A stretch of 64,000 nt of DNA from Acidobacterium capsulatum ATCC 51196 (GTDB lineage Bacteria; Acidobacteriota; Terriglobia; Terriglobales; Acidobacteriaceae), in NCBI RefSeq assembly GCF_000022565.1, contig NC_012483.1, positions 1,302,001-1,366,000 of the forward strand. The letters run 5' to 3'. Positions 58,501 through 64,000 of this stretch are shown piece after piece. Position numbers and translations under genes: made by a program. The notes under the pieces were generated by a model that ran no database searches, was not told the DNA's origin, and was given only the letters and a program-made list of their open reading frames with translations. Numbering within the stretch: the stretch's first letter is position 1; every line of letters begins with the position of its first letter.

Positions 58501-58546
58501 GCGCCTGAAGCCGGCCGCCACCGCGCCCACTCTCCTGGAGCCATAA
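49574..58546 (+). CDS. NRPS: C-A-PCP-E-C-A-PCP-C
   Basis: 2990 residues from the ATG at 49574, which overlaps the previous stop as ATGA. Order: C (HHLLSDG, His146; DCL-type expected after an E domain), A (~465-985), PCP (GGDSILS, Ser1010), E (HHLVIDG, His1186; TIGWFTSIYP), C (HHIVLDG, His1649), A (~1960-2470), PCP (GGHSLKA, Ser2490), C (HHIIADA, His2672; last Gly is Ala). Hand-read pockets are DIWELTADDK and DIWQLITDSK. The first is unusually acidic (Glu278, Asp330, Asp331), which could suit a cationic side chain such as diaminopropionate; this is inference. The two A domains are close relatives (both have MVE..GMLNH and VIAQ.ASHC.DISVWQ), suggesting duplication of a C-A unit. The second has Ser where the A4 core has Phe. 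The last C again lacks an A partner in the same protein. Confidence 0.92.
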   Translation: MTTTHIAEDVYELSPMQRAMLFHALHHPGRTTSFNQFSGRMTGGLDAQSFRQAWQNLLNRHAILRTSFRWELLDKPMQAVHPAPVDLPWTDLDWRGMPEAEQLERFQQFLQEDRTNGFALDQIPLMRCALIRIDDDQYLFHWSHHHLLSDGWCLSLVMEEVFAHYAHLTHGAPLTLRTAPPYRDYIDWLGRQDIDGARQFWTRYLEGFDSPTRILAARPAASDFGAATEQLHSNLSQELSTRLKEFCREHRLTPNTIVQGAWAILLARYAGETDVVFGTTVAGRPSELPDVETMLGLFINTVPVRVRVDPRQLLVPWLRMIQARQAARSQFEYAPLSDIQRWSEVPPATPLFESNVIFMNYPLDHSLVEGAHGIHIDQVQIYDRADVSLELQVTAKSQWEADLAYDPERFERETMQRMLGHFGALLEQFVSEPSKTIGRFSLLTAPEREQVLQNARGKDAPFDASRTLVHRLEENAAAHPKRPAVACDGRVLSIGEWNARANRRARQLLTTTPLQPDDLVAILAPRSERMMEAILAIWKCGAAYVPIDPEYPAERIRTILADSQAKLLLTTSDFLASGFQSIAPVIDLEDRVEGDESDLLRPISSESLAYVIYTSGSTGMPKGAMVEHAGMLNHMLAKVDDLSLDSTSVIAQNASHCFDISVWQFFAAPLAGGCTVILGNDFVHDIPNVLSCIESTRVNILEVVPSYLALLLEQLSSRPDTLRHLRYMLVTGEIVSPLLVEAWFHRFPEIPLVNAYGPTEASDDITHHFMTQAAEEASIPLGRPIQNLRIYVVDEQMNLCPPGVNGEICVSGIGVGRGYLGNEAQTKSVFRDDPFHEHRGVRMYRTGDIGCMLPNGVLSLAGRKDHQVKIRGYRIELGEIETELRKLRQIREAVVVAHRGRDGQAMLCAYVVFREAALPGEEIAAFLRLRLPEYMVPAIYIVLEQLPLTRNGKIDRPALPAPGVARLMEEQVSSPPRNTVEAALCAACGEALGIDPPGIHDNIFALGGDSILSMRIVALAARAGLKITTRQIFQYPTVADLSAVAIPLEPQAVEPVAPTGSIPLAPIQERFFALRKYDQNQYNQSVLLEVPVDLDIALLQNALYSTAQLHDAFRLRFHKTSDGWRQEIVPDADIPLAVHETASSELSRAIDEAHASLDITHGPLARADFFRIPGDATARLLLVAHHLVIDGVSWGIFLETLYSNYKQMASSPPAAAWASFARGLERLTNSGDVEADRAYWNSLAELPVPELPIDLQPPAGPNLVSSAEEIRTTLDERLTTALLTTAPQAYRAHINDLLLTALSIAMQNWTGATNIAVDLEAHGRNELVQGLDITRTIGWFTSIYPVIFPLQENSGLASVLKSVKETLRRVPDGGLSYGLLRHSLGTTIPTPHILFNYLGQTDQLFPASFEWKLAAESSGRGQNPNQLREYPLTLNCYVTGSRLQMVWEFSRHLHHQATIRTLAHSYASVLADLIEHCSAAPTLGFTPSDFPLASLSQTSLDTLTARAPSDVEDIYTLTPTQQGMLFHSIHEPDAGAYINNFSCLIEGNLDVERFQQAWADVVRRHQVLRTSFHFDGLEVPVQVVHRHAGIPWHLEDHSHLPEAEAAAAWQCHLTQERSHHFDLTHAPLLRLSLHRVGEAAWRFNWCQHHIVLDGWSTGLVMRDVIAAYAYLAHSTPPPFRDYIAWLQSQDLPAAEEFWTNRLASFTLPTPLPLGPAELTGIAGAGVYEEAEILISAAATTQLRDFAQEQGITLNTLAAAAWALLLHRYSGEPDVVFGTIVSGRPESLHEADSMVGLFINALPVRCTVTAEPLRPWLQKHQSNLSQQNEFSYYPLAEIQKRSGVPSTSPLFESLLIFQNYPLEDAMGESLAGIRIRETQAFDPNNYPLSLVVTPGAQLSLRALFYNARFDRETVTRMLGHFETLLASFTASSETPITTLPILTAHEEQQILHEWNDTAAPAFPDKTLVERIESMAHQNSARTAVRCGEVTRSYGELIQHADRIASKLANRHSIRPGDRIALQMPRSVAMIETILAIWKCGAAYVPVDPGYPEHRIQMILSAAKPSLVVKEDSDLFDTAGEDEAFTPLCRPEDVSYVIFTSGSTGHPKGAMVEQRGMLNHILAMTRRLQLDCDSVIAQTASHCSDISVWQSFASLAVGGQTIIYPDAVVLEPSSLIDSLRRDDVTAMQFVPTYLATFLDELKQQACTTFPTLRYLLAIGEVLQPAHVHAWFALNPGVPLLNTYGPTEASDSIAHYVMQSAPALPSIPLGKPIQNLRLYILDAHKNLCPIGVKGEICVAGVGVGRGYLFDDARTRAVFEDDPISQEPGVRMYHTGDLGCFAPDGNILFFGRRDFQVKIRGYRIELGEIESTLTSLDGISQAVVVAHGDTAKCLHAYATGKGWTPATVRAALAERLPAYMVPDFVMLLDEMPVTPNGKIHRAALPRPQHAEIVPTATSIPRTPAEAALARIFAETLQRSAVAMEDNFFDIGGHSLKAMLLAGRVRRELGFEISIADIFTSPTPRTLAEKLSHAAPARSQEIPALPLQPWHPVSRAQKRIWLASRNSGISTYNMSAALQIEGEIDATRLASALEQLVDRHESLRTVFGLVQGALQQRILSRVDIGFQVRHLVLDGNLDESLQREAQQPFDLTQGPLFRAAILKIGSSTHVLLLTLHHIIADAWSMTVLTRDLRALYRGLVLTPLPIQYRDYAAWHNEQIHTMHLHREFWRNHLQDAPRLQLPLDHTRPSRPTHHGRSLTLDLDASKTAALRELARRHHTSLYHVVLCSICILLSQESGSRDLVLGTVSAERDHPQLAGQIGVFVNPVVLRVQMPADGSIEQAIGTVILASTQAQLHAAYPFDLLLEELKLRSTPGRAPLFDVQVDYIADLEDNRDLTVSVLAQDDTSSKFDLSFHAVEDADELHISLQYNTGIFREETIRTMRDRLMDIQQACVDTPDLPIDRIPLRPKSSVPQQKVRVGLRLKPAATAPTLLEP

Positions 58547-60168
58547 TGATGGACGATCACCTTTATCTGCGCGGAGATATCGTCGCCGAACCACTCGTCT
58601 CCGGCTGGTATGCCTGGCCGCATCTGATCTCGCCCGCGACCTGTGCGATGAACATCGCAGGCCGCCACCTGAAGATCATGCAGTCTTATGTCCAGGCTCC
58701 CCACGTGCATGCCGCTGCTGTAAAAAACCCTCGCATGCTTGGAGGTCCCTTCGTCGATTACGACACGGATCGCAGCCCCGAGGTTCGGCAGCTCATCGAG
58801 CAAACCCGCAATGCACAGAGCCATATGCTCGAATTCGCCGCAGCTGTCCATGAGCTCAGCCAAATGCTTTCGGCAGAAGCCAGGGGAGCATCGCTCGATA
58901 GTCTGTACGCACGCATTCCTGCCCCTCTGCGCGGATATGTTGAGATCTATTACGACCTGCGAAACAACCCTGGATTCCGATTCTTCGAATCGCTGCTGTA
59001 TCGCAGCCGCTATTACGACCGCAGCGCGCAAAGCCTGCACATTCACGCAACGCAGAATGATAACCGGCCCTTTGTGCTCAGCACGCCACGTCTCGCAGAT
59101 GCCTCTTCTGTGATCGTCCGCATGCCGTTTGACTCGCCCGAACTCGACCGCCTGTTTCGCACGCGCTACGAACGCGGCCCGGTGCAAGAAATTGCCGAAA
59201 AACTCCGCATCCCCCCTGTGCAAAGAGAAACCTTTCGCAGCTTCTTCTCCGAGGAGCCGCCGCCGCAGCGGCAGCGGTTCGAGGGCGAAGGCGCCCGCAT
59301 CCGCTACTTCGGCCATGCCTGCCTGCTGCTGGAGACGCAAGGCATCAGCATCCTGTCTGATCCCGTGGTCAGCTTCCCATACCGTGGCGCCAACTCCCGC
59401 TACACCTATGAGGACCTGCCTCCTCACATCGACTACGTGGTGATCACCCACAATCATCAGGACCATGTGCTCATCGAGACCTTGCTGCAACTGCGTCATA
59501 TGATCGGCACCGTGATTGTGCCTCGCAACGGCACCGGGCAACTGCAGGATCCCAGCCTCAAGCTGACCTTGCAGGCGCTGGGATTTCCAAGCGTCCTTGA
59601 ACTCGAAGAGATGGAATCTCTGCCCCTGCACGGTGGCGGCGTGCTCACCGCGCTCCCGTTCCTCGGTGAGCATGCAGACCTGGATATCCGCACCAAACTC
59701 TGCCATCACATCGCAGTGGATGGCTGGTCCACAATCTTTGCCGCGGACTCCTGCGCGGTGGACATTGAGATTTACCGCCGCGTCCATGAGCAGACGGGCG
59801 ATATAGACGTTCTTTTCCTGGGCATGGAGTGTGACGGTGCTCCGCTCTCATGGCTCTATGGTCCGCTGCTCGATAAGCCTCTACCGCGCGACCAGGACCG
59901 CTCCCGCACGCTCTCCGGCAGCAACTTCGATCGCGCCCGCCAACTCGTCGATCTCTTTCACCCCAAAGAGGTCTATGTATACGCCATGGGTCAGGAACCA
60001 TGGCTGCACCACATCATGGCCATTCAGTACACCGCCGAATCACTGCCCATCACCGAATCCAACAAGCTGCTGGAGTACTGCGCCGAAAAGAACATCAAGG
60101 CCGAGCGGCTATTTTGCATGAAAGAGACACTTCACGGAGCCGATCTTTGCCATTCCATAGTCTCCTGA
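58546..60168 (+). CDS. CmlA-type di-iron beta-hydroxylase (second copy)
   Basis: 540 residues, a paralog of the 44111-45724 protein along its full length (shared LVSGWYAWPHLI-type start, YVEIYYDLRNNPGFR, GHACLLLE, YAMGQEPWLHHIM). Predicted ligands: THNHQDH gives His302, His304, Asp306, His307; LGEHADL gives Glu375; AADSCAVD gives Asp401. At the place where the first copy has His465 this one has Asp462, so the two sites may differ. The start shares one base with the NRPS stop (TAATG at 58544-58548), and the end overlaps the next NRPS by 22 bases. By position it should hydroxylate the residue bound by the next module, whose pocket reads as asparagine. Beta-hydroxyasparagine is the predicted product. 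Confidence is high for the family and moderate for the substrate. Confidence 0.86.
   Translation: MMDDHLYLRGDIVAEPLVSGWYAWPHLISPATCAMNIAGRHLKIMQSYVQAPHVHAAAVKNPRMLGGPFVDYDTDRSPEVRQLIEQTRNAQSHMLEFAAAVHELSQMLSAEARGASLDSLYARIPAPLRGYVEIYYDLRNNPGFRFFESLLYRSRYYDRSAQSLHIHATQNDNRPFVLSTPRLADASSVIVRMPFDSPELDRLFRTRYERGPVQEIAEKLRIPPVQRETFRSFFSEEPPPQRQRFEGEGARIRYFGHACLLLETQGISILSDPVVSFPYRGANSRYTYEDLPPHIDYVVITHNHQDHVLIETLLQLRHMIGTVIVPRNGTGQLQDPSLKLTLQALGFPSVLELEEMESLPLHGGGVLTALPFLGEHADLDIRTKLCHHIAVDGWSTIFAADSCAVDIEIYRRVHEQTGDIDVLFLGMECDGAPLSWLYGPLLDKPLPRDQDRSRTLSGSNFDRARQLVDLFHPKEVYVYAMGQEPWLHHIMAIQYTAESLPITESNKLLEYCAEKNIKAERLFCMKETLHGADLCHSIVS
60136..60139 (+). promoter_or_regulatory. Ribosome binding site GGAG inside the second CmlA-type gene
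   Basis: GGAG lies seven bases before TTG 60147, mirroring the overlap seen at 45708. Confidence 0.45.
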
Positions 60169-63100
60169 ACGCCGCCCCCAGCAGGCAGACGGATGCTCGC
60201 AGCGTCCATCTCTCTGCCGCGTCACGCTCCCTGCTCGGCCGCATCGCCGAAAACGAACTGGGAGAGCTTGCCCTGGTCACGGCAGCTCTTGCGCTCCTGA
60301 TCTGGAAGCACTTCCGCGCATCGGCGATTCTCTTCCAAATGCCGGCGCTCTCCGGTACTCCGGGTGCTTCCGGTGCTTCCGGTGCTTCCGGTGAATTTGT
60401 AACTCTTATGGTAGAAATTGACCCCGTCAAAGAGCTGGGAGAATTTCTTGAACACATCGGAGCCATGCTCGAAGAGGCGTATAACGCCCCCTCCATAGCC
60501 TGCGGCGAACAGCACGCCCACGCTCCATTTCTTGTTACCCTGCACGATAACCGGATTCATGACCCCTCGACCCCGGATACCTCCGCGTCTCTTCGCATCT
60601 GCACCGCGCTGGACCAGGGAGAGGTTGAGATCGCTTTTTCCGAACCGGTCGAAGCCTTCCTCGTCGAAGGTCTTGCAGACGGCCTGGCCGATATCCTGAC
60701 GCAATTGGAAGACTTCGAGCAACCGCTCAAGAACTTCAAGGCTCTGTCCGCCCGCGAGTGGCTGTCTCTCTCCAACTTCAGCGAAGGCCCAACTCTCACT
60801 CGAAGCTCAGAGACGGTCGTCGAGATGTTCGAAGCGCAAGCGGCTCGCACTCCCGATCAGCCGGCGCTTCTGCTGGAGGATCGCGTCATCACCTATGCCA
60901 AACTCAATGGCAAGGCGAACGCGCTGGCCCGCCGTCTCCGTGAAGAGTATGCCCTTGGCCCCGAGTCCATGGTTGGAGTCATGCTCGATCGCTCCGAGGC
61001 GATGATCGTCGCCGTCCTTGGCATTCTCAAGGCAGGCGCAGCTTTCGTGCCCATTGACAGTTCCTATCCGGTAAGCCGCATCCGCGACATCCTCAACGAT
61101 ACCGCGCTGCCGCTCCTGCTCACCCAGTCAGACAAGATGAACCGCTGGTTTGATTTCGCAGGCCAGATCCTCTTTCTCGACCAGACGCTCCCCGGCTGGC
61201 AGCCGGAACCTGACCACCCCCATCAGGCCATCGCATCCCATCATCTCGCATACGTCATTTACACCTCCGGTTCGACAGGAAAGCCCAAAGGAGTCCTGCT
61301 CGAACACCGCAATCTCTCTCACTACATACGGTGGGCGTGCGACTATTACTTCACAGACAAGCCGGAGACCGGCAGCTTCGGGCTCTACAGTTCTCTCAGT
61401 TTCGACTTCACGCTCACCAACCTCTTTTGCCCGCTGGTGCGCGGCAAATCTCTGCGCATTTATCCGCAGTCACAGAACATTCAGGCCATCCTTGAGCATG
61501 CGTTCGAGCCCGGCAGCGGTATCGATACCCTCAAGCTGACACCATCGCACGTGAGCCTGCTTGAGTTTATGGACGTGGCTCCGTCCACCATCCGCAAGAT
61601 TATTGTGGGCGGGGAAGAACTCACGCCCCATCACATCGCCGTGCTCCGCAGGATTGACCGGAGTATCGATATCTATAACGAATACGGTCCCACAGAAGCC
61701 ACGGTTGGCTGCATTGTCTGGCGTGTGGAAGATGATGTGCCAGCCGTTCTCATCGGGCGCCCCATCACCAACACGCGTGTGGCGATTCTCGATGAAGACA
61801 GCAAGCCTGTCCCCCTGGGAGTGCGAGGTGAAATCTACATCGCGGGCGATGGTCTCGCCCGCGGATATCACAACCGCCCCGACATTACAGCGGACAGATT
61901 CATCACGAGCCCTTTGCCTGGCGGGGATCGCCTCTATCGCACCGGAGATATCGGCCGCTGGCTTCCGGAGGGCCTGATCCAGTGCTTCGGCCGAACAGAT
62001 TCACAAGTAAAGATTCGGGGATACCGCGTCGAACTCGGAGAAATTGAAGGCATTCTCTCTAGCCATCCTCAGGTCTGCGCGGCCGCCGTTGTTTATCGCC
62101 GCGACTCGCATGGAACCGGCAAGCTCATTGCTTTCACCACGCTCCTTGCAGACTTCTCTGCGCAAATGCTCCGCGAATGGCTGGCCCAAAGTCTGCCCGA
62201 CTACATGGTGCCCTCTGAAGTCCATGTCCTCCAGACCCTTCCGCTCAACACCAATGGAAAGATCGATCGCACTGCGTTGCAGCACTTCCAGCCGGCAGCC
62301 GTGGAGAAATCCCCCACGCAAATAACGGCGACTCAGGAGAGTCTGCTCGGCATCTGGCGCGAGACATTCGATACACCCGACATCTCAATCGAAGACAAGT
62401 TCTTCGATCTCGGCGGCGACTCTCTGCTCTCCGTTCAGATCGTCTCGCGCATCTGGAGTGCATTCCGCTTTGAGATCTCCATTGATGACATCTTCGAACT
62501 GCAAACGATTGTTGCCATCTCCTGCCTGATTGACTCTGCGCAGCAGCCAGAGGTAGCCCCGGCAGCGCGCCTCATTCCTCCGGCGCCGCGAACCGCTCCT
62601 CTGCCGCTCTCGTTTTCGCAGCAGAGGCTTTGGTTTCTGTCACAGCTTGAAGAAACCTCGGCCTACCACCTCTCGAGTGCCCTCCGCATCGAAGGCGCGC
62701 TTGAGCATGAACGCATCGAGGCCGCGCTCTCCCAGGTGGTGCGGCGGCATGAGATTCTGCGCACTGCATTTCCAGAACTCAATGGTCTTCCATCGCAAGA
62801 GATCAAGCCATACATCCCGGTCAGCCTTCCCCTGCTTGAAGCGTCATCCGAGCAGGACGCGACGGTACACTTCCAAGCCTTCGCCGAACAGCCCTTCGAT
62901 CTCGCCCGCGGTCCACTTTTCCGTGCGGTGCTCTACCGGGTCCAGCCGGGCTTGCATATTCTCGGACTCGCGATGCACCACATAATTTCGGACGCATGGT
63001 CCTCCGGCATCCTTATTCGAGAAATCACCAGCTTCTATCAAGGAGTCCAACTCCCCGATCTCACTATTCAATACGCCGACTATGCGCGATGGGAACGCGA

Positions 63101-64000
63101 GCAGCTTCTATCACCGGCGATACAACAGCAGTTAGAGGCACAGACGGCAGCACTCCGGGGAGCACCAGGACAGATCGAACTCCCCCTCGATCATCCCCGG
63201 CCTCAAATCCAGACCTTTGCTGGCGACGCGGTCACCTTCCACCTCGATGCCGAAGTCATGCGGCCGCTGCGATCCCTCGCGCAGGCAAGTGGCGCAACAC
63301 CCTTCATGCTGCTGCTTTCGGCCTACGCGCTCCTGCTATCGCGCTACAGCAACCAGCAGGACATTGTGATCGGATCCCCGGTCGCGAATCGTACCGCGCC
63401 GGAGTCGGAACCGCTCATCGGATTCTTCGTCAATACCGTGGCATTCCGCATCGTTCTGGAGGCAAACGACACTTTCCGCGATCTTCTCGCAAAAGTGAAG
63501 CAGGTCGCGCTCGAAGGCTACGCCCGCCAGCAGGTTCCCTTCGAGCAAATTGTCGATGCACTTCAGCCGGAGCGCAACCTCAGCCGCACTCCTGTCTTTC
63601 AGGTCATGTTCGCCTATGAGACCGAACCGCCAACAGCCGCCATCATCCCCGGCCTCACAGTCTCTTCACTCCCTCTCGGCACACAGACCGCGAAATTCGA
63701 CTTGACCCTGTACATGCAGGACAGCGGCAGCGATATCGAAGGCACGCTTGAGTTCAACACCGCAATTTTCGAACGCTCCACCATCAAACGTATGGCGGCC
63801 CATCTCAGGACTCTGCTCGCCGGCATTGCCGCAGACCCGAATGCCCCCATCGACACCTTGCCGATGCTCTCGCCGGAAGAACGTATTTTGGTCACCCGTA
63901 GCTGGAACCAGACGCAAGCCGATTTCCCCAGTACTCCTGTTCACTCTCTCTTCGAGCAGCATGCGAAAGAACAGCCGAACGCCGTGGCAGTCACCCTTGA
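60147..64000 (+). CDS. NRPS: half-C-A(Asn)-PCP-C-(A...), continues past the right edge
   Basis: The frame from TTG 60147 is open to the window end (about 1284 residues). It begins LPFHSLLNAAPS, parallel to the start at 45708. Residues ~10-220 again resemble just the distal lobe of a condensation domain (LVTAALALLIWKHF, LVEGLADGLADILTQL) without HHxxxDG. A is at ~230-755 (YTSGSTGKPKGVL, YGPTEATVG, YRTGDIG), PCP has GGDSLLS (Ser759), C has HHIISDA (His945), and the last residues (VHSLFEQHAKEQPNAVAV) start another A domain. The pocket read by hand is DFTKIGEVGK, close to the known asparagine code DLTKLGEVGK. The catalytic C for this module is at the end of the 49574-58546 protein. Start choice is supported by a modest GGAG and by the matching layout of the first CmlA/NRPS pair. 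Confidence 0.88.
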   Translation, partial: MPFHSLLNAAPSRQTDARSVHLSAASRSLLGRIAENELGELALVTAALALLIWKHFRASAILFQMPALSGTPGASGASGASGEFVTLMVEIDPVKELGEFLEHIGAMLEEAYNAPSIACGEQHAHAPFLVTLHDNRIHDPSTPDTSASLRICTALDQGEVEIAFSEPVEAFLVEGLADGLADILTQLEDFEQPLKNFKALSAREWLSLSNFSEGPTLTRSSETVVEMFEAQAARTPDQPALLLEDRVITYAKLNGKANALARRLREEYALGPESMVGVMLDRSEAMIVAVLGILKAGAAFVPIDSSYPVSRIRDILNDTALPLLLTQSDKMNRWFDFAGQILFLDQTLPGWQPEPDHPHQAIASHHLAYVIYTSGSTGKPKGVLLEHRNLSHYIRWACDYYFTDKPETGSFGLYSSLSFDFTLTNLFCPLVRGKSLRIYPQSQNIQAILEHAFEPGSGIDTLKLTPSHVSLLEFMDVAPSTIRKIIVGGEELTPHHIAVLRRIDRSIDIYNEYGPTEATVGCIVWRVEDDVPAVLIGRPITNTRVAILDEDSKPVPLGVRGEIYIAGDGLARGYHNRPDITADRFITSPLPGGDRLYRTGDIGRWLPEGLIQCFGRTDSQVKIRGYRVELGEIEGILSSHPQVCAAAVVYRRDSHGTGKLIAFTTLLADFSAQMLREWLAQSLPDYMVPSEVHVLQTLPLNTNGKIDRTALQHFQPAAVEKSPTQITATQESLLGIWRETFDTPDISIEDKFFDLGGDSLLSVQIVSRIWSAFRFEISIDDIFELQTIVAISCLIDSAQQPEVAPAARLIPPAPRTAPLPLSFSQQRLWFLSQLEETSAYHLSSALRIEGALEHERIEAALSQVVRRHEILRTAFPELNGLPSQEIKPYIPVSLPLLEASSEQDATVHFQAFAEQPFDLARGPLFRAVLYRVQPGLHILGLAMHHIISDAWSSGILIREITSFYQGVQLPDLTIQYADYARWEREQLLSPAIQQQLEAQTAALRGAPGQIELPLDHPRPQIQTFAGDAVTFHLDAEVMRPLRSLAQASGATPFMLLLSAYALLLSRYSNQQDIVIGSPVANRTAPESEPLIGFFVNTVAFRIVLEANDTFRDLLAKVKQVALEGYARQQVPFEQIVDALQPERNLSRTPVFQVMFAYETEPPTAAIIPGLTVSSLPLGTQTAKFDLTLYMQDSGSDIEGTLEFNTAIFERSTIKRMAAHLRTLLAGIAADPNAPIDTLPMLSPEERILVTRSWNQTQADFPSTPVHSLFEQHAKEQPNAVAVTL
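60363..60389 (+). repeat. Three tandem copies of a 9-base unit
   Basis: GGTGCTTCC is repeated three times without change inside the half-C domain of the last NRPS, encoding Gly-Ala-Ser three times (GASGASGASG). It keeps the frame, so copy-number change would only lengthen or shorten a flexible loop. Confidence 0.8.

Noticed and set aside
58405-59787. 460-codon open frame on the minus strand
   Set aside because: Antisense to the second CmlA-type gene, whose iron-ligand motifs are intact.
60363-60389. Start of a CRISPR or minisatellite array
   Set aside because: Units of nine bases directly adjoin each other without spacers, number only three, and lie in a coding frame.

Overview
The window looks like a chromosome segment of a soil Acidobacteriota (Terriglobia/Acidobacteriaceae-like). 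This is an inference from G+C-rich coding sequence, many TTG/GTG starts with good Shine-Dalgarno sites, secreted plant-polysaccharide hydrolases, and an unusual secreted-fibre operon. No marker gene fixes the taxon.

Region 1 (1-8011, all minus strand). A compact operon runs from a MinD/BcsQ-like ATPase through four small secreted subunit-like proteins, a periplasmic Ig-fold chaperone-like protein and a 923-residue outer-membrane usher-like protein. A small secreted hypothetical and the start of a TolC-family outer-membrane protein follow. It resembles a non-canonical chaperone-usher fibre system. All four subunits end in a similar hydrophobic C-terminal strand, and three end in (T/I)ATAN.

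Region 2 (8012-18225, minus strand). A non-coding stretch with overlapping inverted repeats is followed, going up in coordinate, by a rho-independent terminator, a secreted esterase and a GH51 arabinofuranosidase (translationally coupled), a GH95-like lipoprotein glycosidase with an inserted LamG-like domain, an 88-residue small protein and a GT4 glycosyltransferase.

Region 3 (18345-64000, plus strand, open at the right edge). A large hybrid PKS-NRPS locus for an iturin/mycosubtilin-like lipopeptide. It opens with a sulfotransferase and a type II thioesterase, then three small membrane/granule-type proteins, then an SbnA-SbnB fusion expected to make L-2,3-diaminopropionate. The assembly line is FAAL-ACP-KS-DH(N half) | luciferase-like monooxygenase-DH(C half)-KR-ACP | KS-degenerate AT-KR-ACP | KS-AT-ACP-aminotransferase-C-A-PCP-C | CmlA-type di-iron hydroxylase | half-C-A-PCP-E | C-A-PCP-E-C-A-PCP-C | second CmlA-type hydroxylase | half-C-A-PCP-C-(A...). 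Nearly every junction is an ATGA-type or short overlap, so the genes are probably translated in a coupled fashion.

Expected product (inference): a fatty acid loaded by the FAAL, extended by three ketide units, transaminated to a beta-amino acid, then joined to Ala (pocket DLFNNALTYK), a D-residue that may be beta-hydroxylated, a second D-residue whose acidic pocket could accept diaminopropionate, a further residue, and Asn (pocket DFTKIGEVGK) that may also be beta-hydroxylated, then more residues beyond the window. Sulfation is possible.

The most unusual points are the dehydratase split across two genes with a monooxygenase placed between its halves, two PKS modules without a working AT next to one with an intact AT, the two CmlA-type genes sitting exactly at C/A module joints in front of half-C domains, and the pilus-like operon led by a P-loop ATPase.
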